Below are positions 24,874-33,377 of a stretch of 64,000 nucleotides of DNA, piece after piece; the stretch's first letter is position 1, and every line of letters begins with the position of its first letter. The notes beneath the pieces were generated by a model. That model was not told the DNA's origin, did not search any database, and was given only the letters and a program-made list of their open reading frames with translations. The translations under genes and the position numbers were made by a program. This DNA is from Psychrobacillus psychrotolerans. Its GTDB lineage: Bacteria; Bacillota; Bacilli; Bacillales_A; Planococcaceae. The stretch lies in NCBI RefSeq assembly GCF_900115805.1, contig NZ_FOXU01000002.1, forward strand, positions 434,001 through 498,000, read 5' to 3'.

Positions 24874-26166
24874 CTATCTAGAGAGGACATTTGTTTTTCT
24901 CAAAAGTACTTTATCAAGGGCAGACTGTAAATCCTCAACCGCCTCTAGTCCAACAGACAAGCGAATTAAGTCTTCTGTAACGCCCGATTTTACCAAGTCT
25001 TCAGGAGTTAACTGCTGATGTGTTGTAGATGCAGGGTGGATTATTAGCGATTTAGCATCCCCGACATTAGCTACATGCGACCAAATTTCAATATTATCGA
25101 TAATATTACGACCTGCCTCTTTACCACCTTTCACTCCAAAAGTTAGGATGGAACCAAAACCATTCTGTAAATACTTTTTAGCAAGCTCATGGGAGGGATG
25201 ACTTTCTAAACCTAAGTAGTTAACCCAAGTTACTTCTTCGTTACTTTCTAAGTACTCCGCAATTTTTTGTGCATTTTCATTATGCTTTGGTACGCGTAAA
25301 TGAAGTGTTTCTAGTCCTTGTAAAAAGGAAAAAGCTGCTTCAGGACTTAAAGTTGGACCAAAATCACGAAGCAATTGAACGCGTAATTTCACTGCAAATG
25401 CCACGTTTGGAACGTCTATTCCATATCTTAGACCATGATAGGTCACATCCGGTTGTGTGAATCCTGGAAATTTCTCGGAGTCCCAATTGAAATTTCCTCC
25501 ATCTACTACAACTCCACCAATCGTAGTACCATGACCACCAATCCACTTAGTCGCTGAATGAATTACGACATGAGCACCGTACTTAATAGGGTTAGATCCA
25601 TATGGAGTAGCAAATGTGCTATCTACAAGTAAAGGCACTCCTACTTCGTTAGCAATGGCTGCCACGTTTTCTATATCTAATACATTTAAGCTTGGGTTTC
25701 CTATAATTTCCCCAAAAAATGCTTTCGTTTTATCTGTCACAGCAGCTCGGAAATTTTCTGGATCCGTAGAATCTACAAATTTCACCGTTATACCATATCG
25801 CGGCAATGTATGAGCAAATAGATTAAACGTACCACCGTATAAATTCTCAGCAGCAATAATTTCGTCTCCTGCTCCTGCAATGTTTAATATAGAAAATGCG
25901 ATAGCTGCCATTCCAGAAGAAAATGCAACTGCTGCCGTTCCCCCCTCTAATAATGCAATTCGTTGTTCAAATACATCCACAGTTGGATTCGTAATACGTG
26001 AATAGATATTACCTGTTTCTGCAAGAGCAAATAGGTTTTGTGCATGTTCTGTATCTCTAAATACAAAGGATGTTGTCTTATGAATGGGTACTGCTCGTGA
26101 TCCAGTCACTGGATCTGGTTGTTGGCCACCGTGTAAAAGTAGTGTTTCTTTTTGTAGATTGGTCAT
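24874..26166 (-). CDS. metY: O-acetylhomoserine aminocarboxypropyltransferase (sulfhydrylase), MetY type
   Basis: 430 residues. PLP enzyme forming homocysteine from O-acetylhomoserine and sulfide. It shows the Cys/Met metabolism fold: KTTSFVF near residue 30, SGMAAIAFSILN, PLP-lysine motif HSATKWIGGHGTT, and SVGLE near the C-terminus. The 430-residue length and TLLLHGGQQPDPVTG start fit MetY rather than the 380-residue cystathionine synthases. AGGAGGAATTCAA sets the start. An S-box riboswitch lies directly upstream, and hom lies downstream with 130 bp between. Confidence 0.92.
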   Translation of the reverse strand: MTNLQKETLLLHGGQQPDPVTGSRAVPIHKTTSFVFRDTEHAQNLFALAETGNIYSRITNPTVDVFEQRIALLEGGTAAVAFSSGMAAIAFSILNIAGAGDEIIAAENLYGGTFNLFAHTLPRYGITVKFVDSTDPENFRAAVTDKTKAFFGEIIGNPSLNVLDIENVAAIANEVGVPLLVDSTFATPYGSNPIKYGAHVVIHSATKWIGGHGTTIGGVVVDGGNFNWDSEKFPGFTQPDVTYHGLRYGIDVPNVAFAVKLRVQLLRDFGPTLSPEAAFSFLQGLETLHLRVPKHNENAQKIAEYLESNEEVTWVNYLGLESHPSHELAKKYLQNGFGSILTFGVKGGKEAGRNIIDNIEIWSHVANVGDAKSLIIHPASTTHQQLTPEDLVKSGVTEDLIRLSVGLEAVEDLQSALDKVLLRKTNVLSR

Positions 26167-26228
26167 TTGAATTCCTCCTAAAATGTAGTTAGATGGACGC
26201 TTATGGAGGCGAGGGAGGATTAGAACAA

Positions 26229-26259
26229 ACAAAAAACCCTCTTCAATTAAGAAGAGGGT
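26229..26259 (-). terminator. S-box terminator
   Basis: ACCCTCTTC/GAAGAGGGT stem with TTAATT loop and six T residues on the minus strand, between the SAM aptamer and metY. Confidence 0.9.
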
Positions 26260-26278
26260 GCAAATTCGCATGTTCCTC

Positions 26279-26393
26279 CTCTTATCTTCCAAATTCGTAT
26301 TAGAATTTGTAGGATTTAGCACCTTTCCAAGTTGAGAACTTGTTGGTTGCCGGGCATCGTAGGGCCTATTCCCTCCGCCACTCTTGATAAGAG
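26279..26393 (-). promoter_or_regulatory. SAM-I (S-box) riboswitch
   Basis: The minus strand reads CTCTTATCAAGAGTGGCGG, AGGGA, GATGCCCGGCAACC, then AAGGTGCTAAATCC, and closes with GATAAGAG pairing to the first CTCTTATC (P1). These are the conserved S-box elements. With the following terminator it forms a SAM-responsive off switch for the methionine genes metY and probably hom. Confidence 0.96.
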
Positions 26394-26550
26394 TATTAGA
26401 TTTAGTTTTCCATCTTGTTACACAGTATAGATTTCTACCAATCTATTTGTCAATACTTTTTTGAATAATTAAAAAACATATACTTTAAAATTCTGAAACT
26501 TCTCATCTTTTCATTCGTTTAATATATTGAAGTTAATGGGGGTGAAAAAA

Positions 26551-27192
26551 ATGCTCATTCCGATGATTTGTATCCTTGTGATCAGTTATCTTGTTGGGTC
26601 CATTCACGGTTCTAAAATAGCTCAGTATCTGAGTGGGGTAAATATTAAAAAAGAGGGCTTAAAAAATTCTGGCGCCTCAAATGCAGCTGTTGTTCTTGGT
26701 GCAAAATATGGCATTTTAGTTGCCATAATTGATATTTTAAAGGGAGTTATAGTCGTAATTGGGACGGGTTTTTGGGTGTCACAGTACGCACATTTTTCGA
26801 TAGTGGAACAGGACATCCTGCTATATAGTGCAGGTGCTGCTGTAATACTTGGACATAACTTCCCTCTTTACACTAAATTTAAAGGTGGTAAAGGCACTGC
26901 ATCCCTTATTGGTGTACTACTTGCTCTTAGCTGGCCGCTTGGTTTAATCGGACTTATATTATTAATCGGAACTACATTATTAACGGACTATTTATTAATT
27001 GGTGTGTTTGTTTTTTACTTTGTTTTTATCGGTGCATCCATTTGGTTTGCAGAAGGAGTAGGACCAATGGCTATTGCCGGATTTCTATTTTTGATGGCTG
27101 TTGTACTACATCTCGAGAATTTCTGTCGTTTAATGCGAAAGGAAGAGATGAGAATCTCCACTTTCTTAAGTAAGAAGAAACCATCTGTATGA
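26551..27192 (+). CDS. PlsY-like glycerol-3-phosphate acyltransferase family protein
   Basis: 213 residues with five or six membrane helices. Family motifs are visible: SYLVGSIHGSKI (usual SYLIGSIP), NSGASNAAVVLGAKYG (usual GSGNIGATN), and GHNFPLYTKFKGGKGTA, the acyl-phosphate site. PlsY transfers acyl groups from acyl-phosphate to glycerol-3-phosphate. The second motif deviates, so this may be a paralogue rather than the main enzyme. Start chosen from GGGGGTG 8 bp upstream; an ATG eight codons earlier is possible. A DUF218 protein follows within 15 bp. Confidence 0.8.
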   Translation: MLIPMICILVISYLVGSIHGSKIAQYLSGVNIKKEGLKNSGASNAAVVLGAKYGILVAIIDILKGVIVVIGTGFWVSQYAHFSIVEQDILLYSAGAAVILGHNFPLYTKFKGGKGTASLIGVLLALSWPLGLIGLILLIGTTLLTDYLLIGVFVFYFVFIGASIWFAEGVGPMAIAGFLFLMAVVLHLENFCRLMRKEEMRISTFLSKKKPSV

Positions 27193-27206
27193 AATGAGTG
27201 AATATC

Positions 27207-27794
27207 ATGAAGAAGAAAATGAGGTGGATCGTGCTTATCCCATTGGTAGTGATTGTTTCTAGTTTAATTGGGATATGGGTTCTCACGAGTAATTGGCTTG
27301 AGAGTGGTCAAAATCCAAAAGCAGATGGCACCAATCAATATGCTATTGTGCTTGGTGCCAAAGTGAAAAAAGGGAATATCCCTTCTTTTGCTTTACAGTA
27401 TCGATTGGAGGCTGCTCTTGCGTATGCCCAAAAGTATACCCATGTAAAATTAGTACTTTCAGGTGGACGAGGTCCCGATGAAGATATTGAAGAGGCTGTG
27501 GTGATGAGAGATTTTCTATTGGAGAATGGCATAGCCGAAGATCGACTCATCTTAGAAGACAAAGCCACCTCAACATATGAAAATCTACTGTTTTCACAAG
27601 AATTACTACCCAGCAATATCGACTCCGTCACCCTTATAACAAGCGACTACCATTTACAACGATCCAAAGTACTAGCAAGTAAAATAGGATGGAAATCAGA
27701 TGTCGTGGCTGCTAAAACTCCCAAAGTGGTTGAACTCAAGGTTCGTACGCGAGAACGTGTCGCGTTGTTAAAGGCATATATTTTGGGGAATTGA
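27207..27794 (+). CDS. YdcF/SanA-like DUF218 protein, membrane anchored
   Basis: 195 residues. One N-terminal membrane helix (VLIPLVVIVSSLIGIWVL), then an outside DUF218 domain: AIVLGAKVKKG, LVLSGGRGPDE, TYENLLFSQ and LITSDYHLQRS, all standard positions. E. coli relatives SanA and ElyC influence envelope integrity and peptidoglycan; biochemical activity is unproven. A GTG three codons upstream is in frame. Co-oriented and tightly packed with the PlsY-like gene; both terminate at the hairpin that follows. Confidence 0.85.
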   Translation: MKKKMRWIVLIPLVVIVSSLIGIWVLTSNWLESGQNPKADGTNQYAIVLGAKVKKGNIPSFALQYRLEAALAYAQKYTHVKLVLSGGRGPDEDIEEAVVMRDFLLENGIAEDRLILEDKATSTYENLLFSQELLPSNIDSVTLITSDYHLQRSKVLASKIGWKSDVVAAKTPKVVELKVRTRERVALLKAYILGN

Positions 27795-27805
27795 TTGTTG
27801 CAAAT

Positions 27806-27855
27806 AGATGGGTATTAAGTAATTATCGTGTTACTTTCTTGATACCCATCTTTTT
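27806..27855 (+). terminator. Intrinsic terminator after the DUF218 gene
   Basis: Long stem AGATGGGTAT.AAGTAA/TTACTT..ATACCCATCT followed by five T residues. Confidence 0.85.
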
Positions 27856-27875
27856 ACTATTCCATAAAATTCATT

Positions 27876-28220
27876 TTAGCTATGATACCCTTCTTCACCG
27901 TAAGGTTGTAGTTTTTCTAACCATTTCTCCAATAACCTTTCTAATTCTTTTTTGCCTACCCTACTTTCAGTTTCCTCTTTTTTAATAATCTCCATATGCT
28001 CTATGGCAAAGTTATCTTTGCCGAACTGAGTCCAGTCCTTTTGCAGATTTTTATTTGAATGGAGTCCGTTTTCTAATGTAAATTTAACTCCATTCAACGT
28101 TTTAAAATTAGGTGTAGAAGCTACATACTTTTTACCGTTTCGTTGGTTTGTGATGACGTAAATTCCGCCCTCGATTTTAATTTCTTTATATTCTTGTTTT
28201 AATTCTTTTTTGCGATCCAT
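27876..28220 (-). CDS. GIY-YIG nuclease family protein, stand-alone
   Basis: 114 residues. The N-terminal GGIYVITNQRNGKKYV carries the GIY half; the second strand (usual YIG/YVG) appears as KKYVAST, and later DWTQFGKDNFAIEHMEII fits the family helix and strand. Final residues are charged. Short stand-alone proteins of this kind are common in Firmicutes, with unclear roles; the glutamate of EHMEI might be the metal ligand. Located 19 bp after a DUF2087 regulator and likely co-transcribed. Confidence 0.8.
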   Translation of the reverse strand: MDRKKELKQEYKEIKIEGGIYVITNQRNGKKYVASTPNFKTLNGVKFTLENGLHSNKNLQKDWTQFGKDNFAIEHMEIIKKEETESRVGKKELERLLEKWLEKLQPYGEEGYHS

Positions 28221-28239
28221 TTATATTCCATCCTTCTAT

Positions 28240-28995
28240 TTAGTTTTTCACCCAATACGCACTACCATCGTCTTGTCTGTCCAAAAATCCATACTCTATT
28301 AAGTAACGTCTTAATGTTACAAAATCCTCATAAGCATTCTTTAGTACATGATTTATTTCTTTCTCTGTGTAAATTTTTCCTTTTTCAAATCTTTGGATCA
28401 GAACTCTTAAGGTTGCTAGTTTTTGCTTTTCTTTCCTCGGAAATTTCATAAGAGGTCCATCTATTCCATCTGGGAAGAATTTACTTTCGATATATTTTTG
28501 TTCTTCTTGCGTGATGTTATACCGATCGTCCACCATCGTTGCAGTCTTATGAAGCGGTAAAAATGTCGGCGCATGATTGTCTTTTGCCTTTAACAATTCC
28601 ATCATCGCTAAAAACACTTTTGCTTGTCGCTCCTTTTCCTTTAATACGAAACGGTGATTTCGAATTGTAGAAGAGCTTCCAATTCCTAACTCTGTTTGTA
28701 TTTCTGCATCACTTCTACCCTCATAAAAGAGGCGTAAAAGGCTATTTTGATGTTCGGTTAAGCCAGTAAATTTTTTGTTAAGCCCTATTAGATATTGAAA
28801 AACAGAGTCATGCTCCGTTTCAATATGATGCTTCATGAATTTTTCTGCTTCATATAACATATTATTCTTTGGATAAATGAATCCCTTTTCAACTTTAAAA
28901 CCGCACATAATACATATATACATTTCGTCTTCTTCAGCATACCCTGACTTTAACTGTTCTGAAGAGGCATTCCAAAGTAATTCTGACACTTCCAT
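28240..28995 (-). CDS. DUF2087-containing transcriptional regulator with LuxR-like HTH
   Basis: 251 residues. N-terminal part has a CxxC (YICIMCGFKVEKGFIYP) probably binding zinc, then a LuxR-like helix-turn-helix (LTEHQNSLLRLFYEGRSDAEI with ELGIGSSSTIRNHRFVLKEK), and a C-terminal DUF2087 domain (FFPDGIDGPLMKFPRKEKQKLATL, in pieces, to YGFLDRQDDGSAYWV). DUF2087 winged domains accompany regulators in Bacillales. An in-frame TTG four codons upstream exists; neither start has a good ribosome binding site. Divergent from pepF. Confidence 0.78.
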   Translation of the reverse strand: MEVSELLWNASSEQLKSGYAEEDEMYICIMCGFKVEKGFIYPKNNMLYEAEKFMKHHIETEHDSVFQYLIGLNKKFTGLTEHQNSLLRLFYEGRSDAEIQTELGIGSSSTIRNHRFVLKEKERQAKVFLAMMELLKAKDNHAPTFLPLHKTATMVDDRYNITQEEQKYIESKFFPDGIDGPLMKFPRKEKQKLATLRVLIQRFEKGKIYTEKEINHVLKNAYEDFVTLRRYLIEYGFLDRQDDGSAYWVKN

Positions 28996-29154
28996 ATACA
29001 AACACAACCAATCTTTGTTTATTAATTTACAAACATTATATAATAACGTTTGTAAATTATCAATATGTAAAAATGTGGTTGCAATTTATCTGAAAATAAT
29101 AAACAATATGAATAAGGAGTTTCGTAAAGCGAAACGATAGAGAGGGGAATTCCA

Positions 29155-30852
29155 TTGGTTACATTTAACGATTATGAATATAAACGTCCAAATTTAGAAC
29201 AAGACAAATCTACATTTAGAGAGTTATTAACAAAATTTAAAGAAGCTTCTTCTGTAGCAGAACAGAATGAGGCAATCGAGAATATCAATGCATTTCGCAA
29301 TGATTATTCTACACAAGCAAACTTAGTTTATATTCGTGCATCTATCGATACTAATGATGAGTTCTATCAAAAAGAGCGTGACTATTTTGATGAAACGAAT
29401 CCTGAAATTGAAGAGATGATTACTGAATACTACAAAGCGTTGGTTGAATCACCTTTTCGAGATGAACTGGAGGATAAATGGGGCAATCAACTATTCGATT
29501 TGGCAGATTATCAGATTAAGGCATTCTCACCGGAAATTATCTCTCTTATGCAAAAAGAAAATAAGCTTGCATCCGACTACTCGAAGCTAGTTGCTTCCGC
29601 ACAAGTAGAATTTAACGGGGAAACATTAACACTTGCACAGCTGGGACCATATGCTGAATCTACCGATCGTGATACTCGTAAAAAAGCAAAAGAGACTAGT
29701 AGTGGATTTTTCCATAAAAATGAAGCGAAATTTGATGACCTTTATGATCAACTAGTAAAAGTACGCCATGAAATAGCAACAACTCTCGGGTACAAGAACT
29801 TTGTAGAGCTCGGCTATATTCGTATGAACCGTATCGATTACAATGCAGAGATGGTAAAAAAATTCCGTGATCAGGTCCGTGATTTTATCGTTCCTGTTGC
29901 AACTAGACTTTATGAGCGACAAGCAAAACGCATAGGCGTAGACAGTCTGAAGTATTATGATGAGCCTTTTAACTTCTTAAGTGGGAACGCAACACCACAA
30001 GGTTCTCCGGAGTGGATTGTAGAAAACGGCAAGAAAATGTACGAGGAGCTCTCTCCTGAAACAGCGGAGTTCTTCCAATTTATGATTGACCGTGAATTGA
30101 TGGACTTAGTTGCGAAAAAAGGAAAAGAAGCAGGTGGTTATTGTACGTTTATCGATAACTATGAATCTCCTTATATTTTCTCTAACTTCAATGGAACATC
30201 TGGAGATATTGATGTATTAACGCATGAAGCAGGTCACGCTTTCCAAGTGTATACAAGTCGTAACATTGGAATCCCTGAGTATGTATGGCCGACCTATGAG
30301 TCATGTGAGATCCACTCGATGAGTATGGAATTCTTCACATGGCCTTGGATGGAATTGTTCTTTAAGGATCAAACAGATAAATATAAGTTTGCTCACTTAA
30401 GTAGTGGACTTCTGTTTCTACCTTACGGTGTGGCAGTCGATGAATTCCAACATGCTGTATATGAAAATCCAGAGATGACCCCCGCTGAACGTAAAGCTAC
30501 TTGGAAGAAAATCGAGGAAGTTTATTTACCTCACAGTGATTACGATGGTAATAGTTATTATGAGGCAGGTGGGTTGTGGCAACGCCAAGCACATATTTTT
30601 GCTAGCCCATTCTATTATATTGACTACACACTTGCTCAAATTTGTGCATTCCAGTTTTGGAAGCGTTCAAGAGAGGATCACGAAGCTGCATGGAAGGATT
30701 ATTTACATCTTTGTCAGCTTGGTGGGTCGACATCTTTCACTAAATTAGTGGCAGAAGCTAATTTGATCTCTCCATTTGAGGAAGGTTGTGTGGAATCCGT
30801 TATTGGCTCGATTGAAGAATATCTGAATAGTGTGGATGACTCTGCATTATAG
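29155..30852 (+). CDS. pepF: M3 family oligoendopeptidase (PepF type)
   Basis: 565 residues, TTG start with GAGAGGGGAATTCCA upstream. Cytosolic zinc metallopeptidase trimming oligopeptides. Catalytic HEAGH is at about residues 355-360 (VLTHEAGHAF) with the third ligand in the following YESCEIHSMSMEF helix, 24 residues further. Length and FNGTSGDIDVLTHEAGH context fit the shorter M3B PepF form. Downstream lies a frameshifted RDD gene 30 bp away on the same strand. Confidence 0.93.
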   Translation: MVTFNDYEYKRPNLEQDKSTFRELLTKFKEASSVAEQNEAIENINAFRNDYSTQANLVYIRASIDTNDEFYQKERDYFDETNPEIEEMITEYYKALVESPFRDELEDKWGNQLFDLADYQIKAFSPEIISLMQKENKLASDYSKLVASAQVEFNGETLTLAQLGPYAESTDRDTRKKAKETSSGFFHKNEAKFDDLYDQLVKVRHEIATTLGYKNFVELGYIRMNRIDYNAEMVKKFRDQVRDFIVPVATRLYERQAKRIGVDSLKYYDEPFNFLSGNATPQGSPEWIVENGKKMYEELSPETAEFFQFMIDRELMDLVAKKGKEAGGYCTFIDNYESPYIFSNFNGTSGDIDVLTHEAGHAFQVYTSRNIGIPEYVWPTYESCEIHSMSMEFFTWPWMELFFKDQTDKYKFAHLSSGLLFLPYGVAVDEFQHAVYENPEMTPAERKATWKKIEEVYLPHSDYDGNSYYEAGGLWQRQAHIFASPFYYIDYTLAQICAFQFWKRSREDHEAAWKDYLHLCQLGGSTSFTKLVAEANLISPFEEGCVESVIGSIEEYLNSVDDSAL

Positions 30853-30882
30853 ATTAATGAAAGATGAAAGGAGTTAATTCAA

Positions 30883-31288
30883 TTGAATCCAGCTGGTTTT
30901 TGGATTAGATTAGGTGCCTCCCTCCTAGATGGTATTATCATAGGGATACCCCTGGCTCTTATTAGCCTTGCACTGCTTGGAGAGGCTGACACTTGGTTTA
31001 CTTCTTCGACACAACTGATCTATTCGTTGTTAGTCCCTGTTATTTGGACTGGATACACAGTTGGCAAACGAATTTTGGGCATACGAATCGTGCATTTAGA
31101 TGATACCGATGTCAGTTTTTTGGACAATGATTAAACGAGATTTAATAACAGGTCTCGTTTATGGATTAACCCTAGGAATTGCTATTATCGTTAGTGCCTG
31201 CATGGTTGGCATTCGGGAAGATAAACGAGCAATTCATGATTTTATAGCAGGCACATATGTATCCTATAATCCACCTTGGCAAAAATAG
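30883..31288 (+). pseudogene. RDD family membrane protein, frameshifted at a T run
   Basis: TTG start with AAAGGAG upstream. Frame one gives RDD hallmarks (FWIRLGASLLDGIIIGIP, then YTVGKRILGIRIVHLDD) but stops at 31134. The adjoining frame continues the same protein (WTMIKRDLITGLVYGL, ... REDKRAIHDFIAGTYVSY). Removing one T from the six-T run at 31116-31121 joins them as DVSFWTMIKRD, a normal RDD sequence of about 134 residues. It could be a true mutation, a phase-variable tract, slippage, or a sequencing error. Confidence 0.75.
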
Positions 31289-31292
31289 TTGT

Positions 31293-31330
31293 AAGAACAA
31301 GCATTCAGCAGGATGCTTGTTCTTTTTTAT
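31293..31330 (+). terminator. Intrinsic terminator after the RDD gene
   Basis: AAGAACAAGCAT/ATGCTTGTTCTT stem with TCAGCAGG loop, then six T residues. Confidence 0.9.
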
Positions 31331-31415
31331 TTGTTACAATTATGCACCTTTTCACTCGGTAATTTTCTGTTAACAAAGAAGAAAACCTTTTAATTACTTT
31401 TTGTAATCAAATGTA

Positions 31416-31465
31416 TTGTATTTAGTTAATAACTATATTATATTAAGTTACGTTAAGTAACTTAA
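31416..31465 (+). promoter_or_regulatory. Promoter and palindromic operator of the DoxX gene
   Basis: TTGTAT, 17-bp spacer, TATATT, immediately followed by the perfect palindrome TTAAGTTAC-GTTAA-GTAACTTAA (31443-31465), which covers the expected start site. This is a repressor-type layout. The regulator is not identified; DoxX genes of Bacillus are often under redox- or quinone-sensing MarR/HxlR-type repressors. Confidence 0.65.
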
Positions 31466-31483
31466 ATGGAGGATTTTTTTATT

Positions 31484-31885
31484 ATGAAGAAGCAACAACT
31501 TGCAACACTTATTTTACGTGTCGTGTTTGGACTTATGTTCTTAATACATGGCATAGCAAAATTCCAAGGTGGTATTTCAAATACCGTTGGATATTTTGAG
31601 TTCCTTGGTTTACCAGGATCTCTAGCATACGCAATTGCGATTATTGAATTAGTCGGTGGAGCATTACTGGTAGTTGGACTTGGAACACGAGTAATTAGCG
31701 GGCTATTTGCGGTAATAATGCTAGGAGCAATTTTCTCAGCGAAATTATCATTCGGATTATTAGGCGATGGTGTATCCGCTGGATACGAATTAGAACTAGT
31801 CTACTTGGCTATCGGTATTTACTTTGTCTTAGTTAATCCAATTAACTTATCACTTGATGAAAAACTGTCACAAAAAAATAAGTAA
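31484..31885 (+). CDS. DoxX family membrane protein
   Basis: 133 residues with four membrane helices: RVVFGLMFLIHGIAKFQGG marks the DoxX start, with PGSLAYAIAIIELVGGALLVVGL and a final ELVYLAIGIYFVLVNP. Members such as CatD and MhqP in Bacillus subtilis respond to catechols and quinones and partner with dioxygenases or oxidoreductases. TGGAGG serves as ribosome binding site; an ATG overlapping it is excluded. A palindromic operator lies directly upstream and an FMN reductase gene follows 80 bp later. Confidence 0.85.
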   Translation: MKKQQLATLILRVVFGLMFLIHGIAKFQGGISNTVGYFEFLGLPGSLAYAIAIIELVGGALLVVGLGTRVISGLFAVIMLGAIFSAKLSFGLLGDGVSAGYELELVYLAIGIYFVLVNPINLSLDEKLSQKNK

Positions 31886-31965
31886 AGATTTGGGGTATAA
31901 ACATGAGCTTTATGAAAAAAATATTCGGATTAAATTCAAATGAAGAGCAAACAGGAGGAAATGAC

Positions 31966-32505
31966 ATGATGAAAATTGGTATCGTTTTAGGAAGTACACG
32001 TGAAGGACGCGTTAGTCCTCAAGTTGGAGCATGGGTAAAAGAGTTAGCCGACAAGCGTGGAGACGCAGAATATGAAATTATTGACATTGCAGATTTCAAA
32101 TTACCTCTATTAGGTGAAGCAGGCGGCGACGCATCAGGTGCAGCAGCTTGGTCAGCAGCCATTGCAAAACAAGATGGATTTGTATTCATCGTTCAAGAAT
32201 ACAATCACTCAATCACAGGAGCACTTAAAAATGCTTTAGATTATTTACGTGAAGAGTGGAACAACAAAGCAGCAGGAATCGTATCTTACGGTTCAGTAGG
32301 TGGGGCTCGAGCAACCGAGCATTTACGTGGTATTTTAAGTGAATTACTAGTAGCGCATGTACGTGTACATCCAGCACTATCTTTGTTTACAGACTTTGAA
32401 AATGGGACAGACTTCAAACCAGCAGCAGTACAAGCTGATTCAGTAAACCAAATGCTAGATCAAGTTATCCCTTGGACAACTGCTTTAAAAACTGTACGCA
32501 AGTAA
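31966..32505 (+). CDS. NADPH-dependent FMN reductase/quinone reductase family protein
   Basis: 179 residues from MMKIGIVLGSTREGRVSPQ, a flavodoxin-like fold with phosphate loop GSTREGR and the EYNHSITGALKNALDYL flavin segment typical of the FMN_red family (azoreductase/chromate reductase type). AACAGGAGGAAATGAC decides this start; an upstream ATG at 31903 with a weaker GGGGT site would add 21 residues (MSFMKKIFGLNSNEEQ), so two forms may be made. Likely co-transcribed with doxX in quinone or electrophile defence. Confidence 0.88.
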   Translation: MMKIGIVLGSTREGRVSPQVGAWVKELADKRGDAEYEIIDIADFKLPLLGEAGGDASGAAAWSAAIAKQDGFVFIVQEYNHSITGALKNALDYLREEWNNKAAGIVSYGSVGGARATEHLRGILSELLVAHVRVHPALSLFTDFENGTDFKPAAVQADSVNQMLDQVIPWTTALKTVRK

Positions 32506-32540
32506 TTAAGCAACGCTTTACAACAAGTTAAGTTTTGATT

Positions 32541-32573
32541 AAAAAGACTTATCCTCTCGGATGAGTCTTTTTT
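32541..32573 (+). terminator. Intrinsic terminator after the FMN reductase gene
   Basis: AAAGACTTATCC/GGATGAGTCTTT stem with TCTC loop and a six-T tail. Confidence 0.85.
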
Positions 32574-32654
32574 GTATAATCTTTTAATCGTCTTTATTTC
32601 TCCACTTATTCTTTTATTCTTCAAATATAGGAAATACCATATATACCAAGTTCA

Positions 32655-33233
32655 CTAATTCCTCGCTATCGCGCTCAATGTTTGAACTAAATGAATGTTC
32701 ATGTCATCAACGGACTCTTTAAAATTACTTCGATGCCATTCAATAATTAAACCAATTATTGCATTTGTCATAAAAGAATATACAAATTTTTTAGATTCAT
32801 CATACTCCCCTATTTTACTATCTTCTATAAAATTCGAACGGATTGCATCAAAAAACATGTAGTAGTATGTTGTAGACACATTGTCTGATAAAATAATATG
32901 GTAAAAGTCTTCGTACTTTTTGACATGGTGAAAAATGCGAACTGTTTTTGGATCTAGATTTTTGTAAACTGAAGACTTTAATTGAAGTGCAGAAATGTAT
33001 TTATATGGTTCTTTATAAGATTCTTGCAAATCTAAAATGACCTCTTCAAAAAATTCCTTAAAAACATCTCCAACCTCCTCATAGTGGAAGTAGAAAGTCC
33101 CCCTATTTACACCAGCTTGTCTACAAAGCTCGGACACATTAATATCAGTCAGACTTTTGTTTTTTAATATATGAGTTAATGCTTGATAGATAGCTTTTTT
33201 TGTCTTCACGACTCTTAAATCTTTTGTTTTCAA
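32655..33233 (-). CDS. TetR/AcrR family transcriptional regulator
   Basis: 192 residues, TTG start with GGAGAGATATTA upstream. N-terminal HTH is canonical (KAIYQALTHILKNKSLTDI, VSELCRQAGVNRGTFYFHYE). The C-terminal domain (about 60-192) is of the TetR_C_7/YxaF-like type, ligand unknown. It is divergent from an SDR oxidoreductase, and two similar operator-like sequences lie in the 144-bp gap, so it most likely represses itself and the SDR gene. Confidence 0.9.
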   Translation of the reverse strand: MKTKDLRVVKTKKAIYQALTHILKNKSLTDINVSELCRQAGVNRGTFYFHYEEVGDVFKEFFEEVILDLQESYKEPYKYISALQLKSSVYKNLDPKTVRIFHHVKKYEDFYHIILSDNVSTTYYYMFFDAIRSNFIEDSKIGEYDESKKFVYSFMTNAIIGLIIEWHRSNFKESVDDMNIHLVQTLSAIARN

Positions 33234-33277
33234 TAATATCTCTCCTTATCGAACACTTATTGCAATATGTGTTTGAT

Positions 33278-33299
33278 ATTGTACAACTATTGCGATAAC
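33278..33299. promoter_or_regulatory. Putative TetR operator, copy 1
   Basis: ATTGTACAACT-N6-ATAAC, the same half-site combination as the second copy 57 bp away over the SDR promoter. It lies nearer the TetR gene and may serve autoregulation. Confidence 0.45.
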
Positions 33300-33305
33300 T
33301 GTTGA

Positions 33306-33358
33306 TTGAATACGTTTTCATTTTAAACTATACTGTTATTGTACAACTGTATAATAAC
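33306..33358 (+). promoter_or_regulatory. SDR promoter with overlapping TetR operator, copy 2
   Basis: TTGAAT, 17-bp spacer, TATACT (33329-33334), followed at once by the near-palindrome from 33335 to 33358 (GTTATT...AATAAC, 20 of 24 positions symmetric) that contains ATTGTACAACT. Binding there would block transcription start. Confidence 0.65.
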
Positions 33359-33377
33359 ATATGAGGAGGAAATAATT

